From Muricea muricata (lineage: Eukaryota; Cnidaria; Anthozoa; Malacalcyonacea; Plexauridae), in assembly GCA_963855995.1 (NCBI GenBank), contig OY979729.1, forward strand, positions 8,760,115 to 8,824,114: a DNA stretch of 64,000 bases, in the 5' to 3' direction. Positions within the stretch are counted from its first letter, which is position 1, and the number at the start of each line of letters is the position of its first letter. The position numbers and the translations under genes are program-made. Positions 62,101 through 64,000 of the stretch are shown one piece after another. The notes beneath the pieces were generated by a model. The model did no database searches and was not told where the DNA came from. It saw only the letters and a list, made by a program, of their open reading frames with translations.

Positions 62101-63924
62101 AGATGTGTTATATATTCAGGTATCCCATCATCCTCCCATATCGTGCTTCCATATCGAGCATACTGATTGGACGTATTGGCAAGATTTCACGGCGACCAGT
62201 AAGTTTCGTGGAAACTATCTGCAGATTGTTCCACTCGGCGTGGCGCATCTCACATTCCGCACTTCTGGAAATCATTACACTTGGCGTAAAGTTACCACCA
62301 CCGTACGGAATATCATTGTTGGAAAGCTGTGGGTGGACCAGGTATACATTGCATTTGTGCAGTAGGGGATCCAGTCTTAAGCAGGACTTCGGTCGAGTGC
62401 CGGGGCGGAGCCGCCTAGCGAGGGCAAGCCCATGCCCTCCCCCATATTTTGTTATTTTTAAAGCTTGGAAATGCTATTTGCAGCATTCTGAGGAAAGTAT
62501 CAAGTAATTACGAACCAGACCGTTCATAAGTCATCGGGAATATTTAATCCAAACAAATACAGTGTTTCTACTATTTTAAAGCATGATAATTGTAAAGTAA
62601 TAGAACGAATTCTTGAACGGCCCCTGCACCCCCTGTGGAGGTTTACGTGCGTAGTCCGCCCAGTAAATCCCACCACTGCATTTGTAAGCCACGTGACCGT
62701 GCATCATCTAATCACTTTTAGTTTGTAAACCAAGTACACACCTAAAAACGCACATCTCGTAACGAGTGTATCAACAAGCTCTCAACATGTTGTCTTCGCA
62801 CTGCTTGTCCTAAGCTGTCAATATAGAAATGTTGTCACAGCCTTCTATTGTCAACCTTTGTAGGGGGTCCTGAAGGGGTAAAATGAGCGCTGGAAATTGA
62901 GTAATAATTCCATGTTCTCAGTATGGCGAATATAAATCCTCGTCCAAGCCCTAACCCAAACCCTAACCCTAACCAGCGTTTTATTTGTCATGTTTTAACT
63001 TCGTTGGATTGAAGATTTAAAGATTTGATTAGATTTAGGGTTAAATTTAATTTTGCGTACTGAGAGCACGGAATTATTACCCGAAATTGCCTATTTTTTC
63101 CTGGGATAATGAATTCCATGCACAGGGGCTGGGATTATTCTTTGGCCAAAAAAGAAATAATAGAAAAAAGGAATTACGATTTGAGCAAGACAGCCACAGC
63201 GAGTATGGGAATTATTGTGCACTTGGACAGTGGGATTTAGTCAAAATTTGGGCTGGGAAATGGGAATAAGACCCTCTTCCCTCAGGTGTCTGTTGTTATA
63301 CTGTAGTCTGATCATCCCACAAGCTTGTTGCAAGTTGTCAACAGCTTGCTTCAAATTTCTTCCAACAACTTGGAACAAGCAATGGTAAGACTTCTTGCCA
63401 ACTGCTTGTGAACAGACTTGTTACAACTTGTTTGCAGTTCACAACGCGTGCGTTTTTACGCGTGTACAGATCATGATTTCGGAAATGTAAAAAAATTTCG
63501 GCGTGTATCTTGATGCACCATCATGCCATACTGTGTGGAACAATGGTGGAAGTAGGGAAGTACTTATATCCATCAAAGTATAATTTGTGGAAACACCACG
63601 TAAATTTACTATCGCAAAGCATTATTATTTGCACTGATGAAGATCCGAGCTTACTGATCGAAAGCTTTGCGATGATAAATTTACGTGGTGTTTCCACAAT
63701 GTTATACTTTGATTAATAATCACAATGCAAACATACAAAGAATCAAGTACTTATCCACCGTTTAACTAAACGGGCTTAGAACAACCTTTTCCAGCGATGA
63801 AATTAATGAGTCGCCGTAATCTTTTCAGTCAGGCGAAATGGACATCGTCAACCACACAACCAACGATGTTTGTAAGCTAAAGTACAACGCTTATACGTAT
63901 TTTTCACGAGAAACGCCAAGAAAG
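47005..63924 (+). CDS. OSBP: Oxysterol-binding protein, 9 exons, 3' end outside window
   Basis: Exons 47005-47126, 47233-47441, 49473-49711, 55269-55566, 57024-57241, 60110-60247, 61027-61272, 62120-62341 and 63829-63924 join in frame into 596 codons; all introns are GT-AG. Domains: PH (about 10-105), coiled coils (about 130-240), FFAT (281-287), sterol/PI4P exchange domain ORD from about 378, with EQVSHHPP at 489-496. Vertebrate OSBP is about 800 residues, so roughly 200 are missing downstream. The family works at ER-trans-Golgi contacts: PH binds PI4P/Arf1, FFAT binds VAP, and the ORD moves sterol forward and PI4P back. The N-terminal Ala/Gly-rich tail of vertebrate OSBP is absent. The start is set by the gccATG context and an in-frame stop 30 bases upstream. 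Family assignment is firm. OSBP rather than its paralogue OSBP2/ORP4 is inferred; an invertebrate may have one gene for both. Confidence 0.95.
47233..47441 (+). CDS. OSBP: OSBP exon 2 (rest of PH domain)
   Basis: Encodes residues 41-110 after a 106-base intron. Contains [12 protein letters not shown] and [20 protein letters not shown], the last being the C-terminal PH helix with its invariant Trp. Acceptor tttatttag, donor G|GTACGT. Confidence 0.95.
47442..49472 (+). other. OSBP intron 2
   Basis: About 2.0 kb, AT-rich. I see no strong inverted repeat or tandem array and no open frame with a recognisable domain. Confidence 0.5.
49473..49711 (+). CDS. OSBP: OSBP exon 3 (acidic linker, coiled coil)
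   Basis: Encodes residues 111-190. It opens with an acidic run (DDEDDED) and continues with a heptad-rich segment including [16 protein letters not shown], the expected dimerising region between PH and FFAT. Acceptor ttccattgtag, donor AGT|GTAAGT, phase 0. Confidence 0.9.
50161..50515. mobile_element. MITE family N, copy 2 (intron 3)
   Basis: Matches 24555-24850 (attagattatgagcttgaga, gcgagtaatctaattgtttt, agccaattaaatgacagca). Its left end has expanded into an 18-bp array. Confidence 0.7.
50170..50276. repeat. Minisatellite, 18 bp x 6
   Basis: The unit attaacaattagattatg is repeated six times without visible change. It arose from the end of MITE N. Confidence 0.95.
51361..51615. mobile_element. 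MITE with telomere-like centre (intron 3)
   Basis: Left arm gtcatggctaaaggggatgc, then ttcaagatggcggctg and tcttaaaacgagaacgaatc, is inverted to 51615. The turn (51475-51500) is (ccctaa)n-like. Confidence 0.8.
52665..52710. repeat. AT microsatellite
   Basis: Run of (ta)n, gttacatatatatcttatat and tatatatat. Confidence 0.8.
52845..53040. mobile_element. MITE family A, copy 3 (intron 3)
   Basis: Contains gcgaaatgttggaaaatgcg and gcgaagcttgcaaaa on the left, and gcaaggctatattttttccc and acaacatttcgcaa inverted on the right. Confidence 0.75.
53480..53842. mobile_element. TIR element (intron 3)
   Basis: Left end gagcctgttcatatgggcag, then ggttaccgag; right end is the inverse (gcccacatgaacaggccc). 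Extra ctcggtnaccgag palindromes lie inside. Confidence 0.75.
53907..54089. repeat. Minisatellite, ~31 bp x 6
   Basis: The unit ttcttataagaacgacgaag plus ttgattggttg occurs six times with scattered substitutions. Each unit contains the palindrome ttcttataagaa. Confidence 0.9.
54768..54881. mobile_element. Palindromic MITE (intron 3)
   Basis: Left arm agagttgatgttcttgggca, then taaatatgtttttggccc, is inverted to 54881 around gagctcattaaaatg. A smaller ttttagcccgctga hairpin precedes it at about 54605-54660. Confidence 0.7.
55269..55566 (+). CDS. OSBP: OSBP exon 4 (coiled coil and FFAT motif)
   Basis: Encodes residues 191-289. The heptad-like [20 protein letters not shown] segment is followed by a Ser/Thr-rich linker. 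An acidic tract DSSDDET leads into EFFDAED (281-287), which fits the FFAT consensus EFFDAxE except for Asp at the last core position. FFAT binds the MSP domain of VAP on the ER. The polypyrimidine acceptor is ctctctctag; the donor is G|GTATGT. The last 25 nt and donor are duplicated in the intron at 55871-55945. Confidence 0.95.
55617..55851 (+). mobile_element. 5'-inverted Penelope-like reverse-transcriptase fragment
   Basis: The frame 55674-55850 reads [20 protein letters not shown] and later [25 protein letters not shown] plus YVDD spaced this way is typical of Penelope-like element RT. The first 58 bases (55617-55674) are an inverted copy of 55765-55826, giving a head-to-head arrangement. 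The insertion is bounded by ttactgggacag on both sides (55605-55616 and 55852-55863). Only part of the RT domain is present, so it is inactive. Confidence 0.8.
55871..55945 (+). repeat. Duplicate of OSBP exon-4 3' end and donor
   Basis: The block matches 55542-55616 with about seven changes: it repeats the coding end of the FFAT motif, the splice donor (gtgtgt here, gtatgt in the gene) and about 50 intronic bases. A cag lies directly before it, so 55871-55895 looks like a 25-nt microexon. If spliced after exon 4 it would create an immediate stop. Confidence 0.85.
55970..56340. mobile_element. MITE family A, copy 4 (intron 4)
   Basis: Shares ctggacaaacttttaaattg, ttgcaaaatattataaaatg, gtattacgcacgaaaaag and the inverted right half with copies at 36200 and 45252. 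Confidence 0.75.
56510..56982. mobile_element. Foldback element (intron 4)
   Basis: Left arm ggactgggaacgcaagctaa, actttggaaccctgttactt and tttaaacaagaac is inverted to 56982. It ends 41 bases before the exon-5 acceptor. Confidence 0.8.
57024..57241 (+). CDS. OSBP: OSBP exon 5 (Ser-rich linker)
   Basis: Encodes residues 290-362, a low-conservation Ser/Thr-rich linker with basic-Ser motifs (HKRSAS, RRVHSAS) that resemble kinase sites, like the linker after FFAT in vertebrate OSBP. Acceptor tttctgcag, donor CAG|GTACGG, phase 0. An internal GTAACC at 57188 was not chosen as donor because the frame stays open to 57241. Confidence 0.85.
57282..57528. mobile_element. Inverted-repeat MITE (intron 5)
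   Basis: Left arm gcattgacacaaatatatct, then ggactgcctgctcg, is inverted at 57495-57528. Confidence 0.65.
58246..58290 (+). CDS. Candidate alternative first exon of OSBP (short form)
   Basis: ATG opens [15 protein letters not shown] and runs into a full-consensus donor TCG|GTAAGT at 58291, phase 0. This is the phase needed to join exon 6 (60110) and yield a PH-less, FFAT-less ORD protein. Short ORD-only isoforms from internal promoters are known in the OSBP/ORP family. Against it, an upstream ATG (58207) opens an 18-codon frame that overlaps this start, and no promoter motif is clear. This is inference only. Confidence 0.35.
58983..59226. mobile_element. MITE family C relative (intron 5)
   Basis: Ends agccagtagtttacagctga and cgagaaactagccc are roughly inverted, with gatttag...ataaaccccgggtgg inside. 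Confidence 0.45.
59791..60008. mobile_element. TIR element U, copy 2 (intron 5)
   Basis: Left end tgaactccatataattatac, then agaacgataac; right end is the approximate inverse (ataatcgtacagagttca). Inner gaagccaaattgataac matches element U at 45655-46595. Confidence 0.6.
60110..60247 (+). CDS. OSBP: OSBP exon 6 (start of ORD)
   Basis: Encodes residues 363-408. A basic [12 protein letters not shown] stretch precedes [20 protein letters not shown], the conserved entrance and lid region of the ORD. Acceptor ttgtcgtag, donor CCT|GTTAGT. It sits 101 bases after a TIR element (59791-60008). Confidence 0.95.
60311..60620. repeat. caagttgt-rich dispersed repeat (intron 6)
   Basis: Dense short palindromic units such as caacaagttgttaacaactt and gcttgttacaagctg. 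Similar stretches occur in the next introns (61550-61700, 62760-62870, 63310-63440) and more loosely at 19740-19870. Confidence 0.6.
60699..60720. repeat. G22 homopolymer
   Basis: Twenty-two consecutive G directly before the SINE. The length may be affected by sequencing error. Confidence 0.8.
60721..60985 (+). mobile_element. tRNA-derived SINE, most complete copy
   Basis: Box A TGGTGTAGTGG (60727-60737) and box B GTTCGATCC (60772-60780) form the tRNA-like head. After it comes the conserved core gtgggttttctccgggtact (about 60846-60865) with ccggtttcctccc. The core resembles the central segment of vertebrate V-SINEs. Other copies are at 2722-2858 and 9093-9175 (both antisense). The minus-strand open frame 60623-61009 is just this SINE read backwards. 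Confidence 0.8.
61027..61272 (+). CDS. OSBP: OSBP exon 7 (ORD)
   Basis: Encodes residues 409-490: [20 protein letters not shown], then [14 protein letters not shown] and [13 protein letters not shown], all ORD hallmarks. It ends in AEQ, the first part of the ORP signature. Acceptor gttttag, donor CAG|GTGCGA, phase 0. Confidence 0.97.
62120..62341 (+). CDS. OSBP: OSBP exon 8 (ORD, VSHHPP)
   Basis: Encodes residues 491-564 and begins VSHHPP, completing the EQVSHHPP signature. H493/H494 are the pair that contacts the PI4P phosphate in the family. Then come [15 protein letters not shown] and [20 protein letters not shown]. Acceptor atattcag, donor CAG|GTATAC. Confidence 0.97.
62895..63088. mobile_element. 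MITE with telomere-like centre (intron 8)
   Basis: Left arm aattgagtaataattccatg, then ttctcagta, is inverted at about 63058-63086. Between the arms, 62948-62974 is (ccctaa)n-like. Confidence 0.65.
63586..63698. mobile_element. Hairpin element with CTGATGA...GAAA core
   Basis: The TIR tgtggaaacaccacgtaaat is inverted at 63678-63698 and is the same arm as the palindrome 5663-5748. Inside, cgcaaagc (63613-63620) pairs with gctttgcg (63664-63671) around CTGATGA (63634-63640) and GAAA (63660-63663). Confidence 0.7.
63829..63924 (+). CDS. OSBP: OSBP exon 9 (ORD, last exon in window)
   Basis: Encodes residues 565-596: [20 protein letters not shown] then [12 protein letters not shown]. Acceptor cttttcag, donor AAG|GTAAAG. 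The remaining ORD, including the distal PI4P-binding Lys/Arg, must lie beyond 64000. Confidence 0.93.
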
Positions 63925-64000
63925 GTAAAGCAATCATATTGTTTAGTTACAATGTTATCATGATGACTAACGGAAGAAATGAGCGATTCTCATGAGAAGA

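Noticed and set aside
62024..62119. Open sequence upstream of exon 8 that is in frame with it, with an alternative acceptor at ...gccag
   Set aside because: Using that acceptor would put the sequence in the wrong phase after exon 7 and meet a stop. Starting at 62120 restores the family signature EQVSHHPP.

Overview
The window looks like a piece of an animal nuclear genome. It is visibly AT-rich, has no operons or dense long ORFs, and carries one large intron-containing gene set in a background of inverted-repeat transposons. The gene is an oxysterol-binding protein (OSBP) of the PH-coiled coil-FFAT-ORD type. The mix of many small terminal-inverted-repeat (TIR) elements, foldback palindromes, non-LTR and Penelope-like fragments and a tRNA-derived SINE fits a marine invertebrate, perhaps a cnidarian. 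The species cannot be fixed from the sequence alone.

Positions 1 to about 46,900 contain no protein-coding gene that I can support. This stretch holds TIR elements and foldbacks, several in multiple copies. The largest are a ~1.4 kb palindrome with tRNA-like modules in both arms (16735-18175), a ~1.8 kb palindrome with a nested insertion (20861-22687), a ~1.5 kb TA-flanked element (14968-16456) and a 3.1 kb TIR element (32260-35402). Two degenerate non-LTR retrotransposon remnants lie at about 31530-31735 (+) and 40680-41880 (-). Tandem arrays lie at 27245, 38011, 38319 and 39133.

Positions 46,900 to 64,000 hold OSBP on the + strand. Nine coding exons (47005-63924) join in frame with consensus splice sites into 596 codons. 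They encode a PH domain, coiled coils, an FFAT motif for binding VAP at the ER, and the N-terminal half to two-thirds of the sterol/PI4P-exchange domain, including the EQVSHHPP signature. The 3' end lies beyond the window. By family knowledge the protein would tether ER to trans-Golgi (PH to PI4P/Arf1, FFAT to VAP) and exchange sterol for PI4P.

The OSBP introns are full of mobile DNA. The most striking case is intron 4, where a 5'-inverted Penelope-like reverse-transcriptase fragment with a 12-bp target duplication sits next to a second copy of the FFAT-exon 3' end and splice donor. A short open exon in intron 5 (58246-58290) has a perfect donor and the right phase to be an alternative first exon of a short, PH-less OSBP. 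I found no CRISPR array, canonical tRNA gene, rRNA gene or bacterial-type system.
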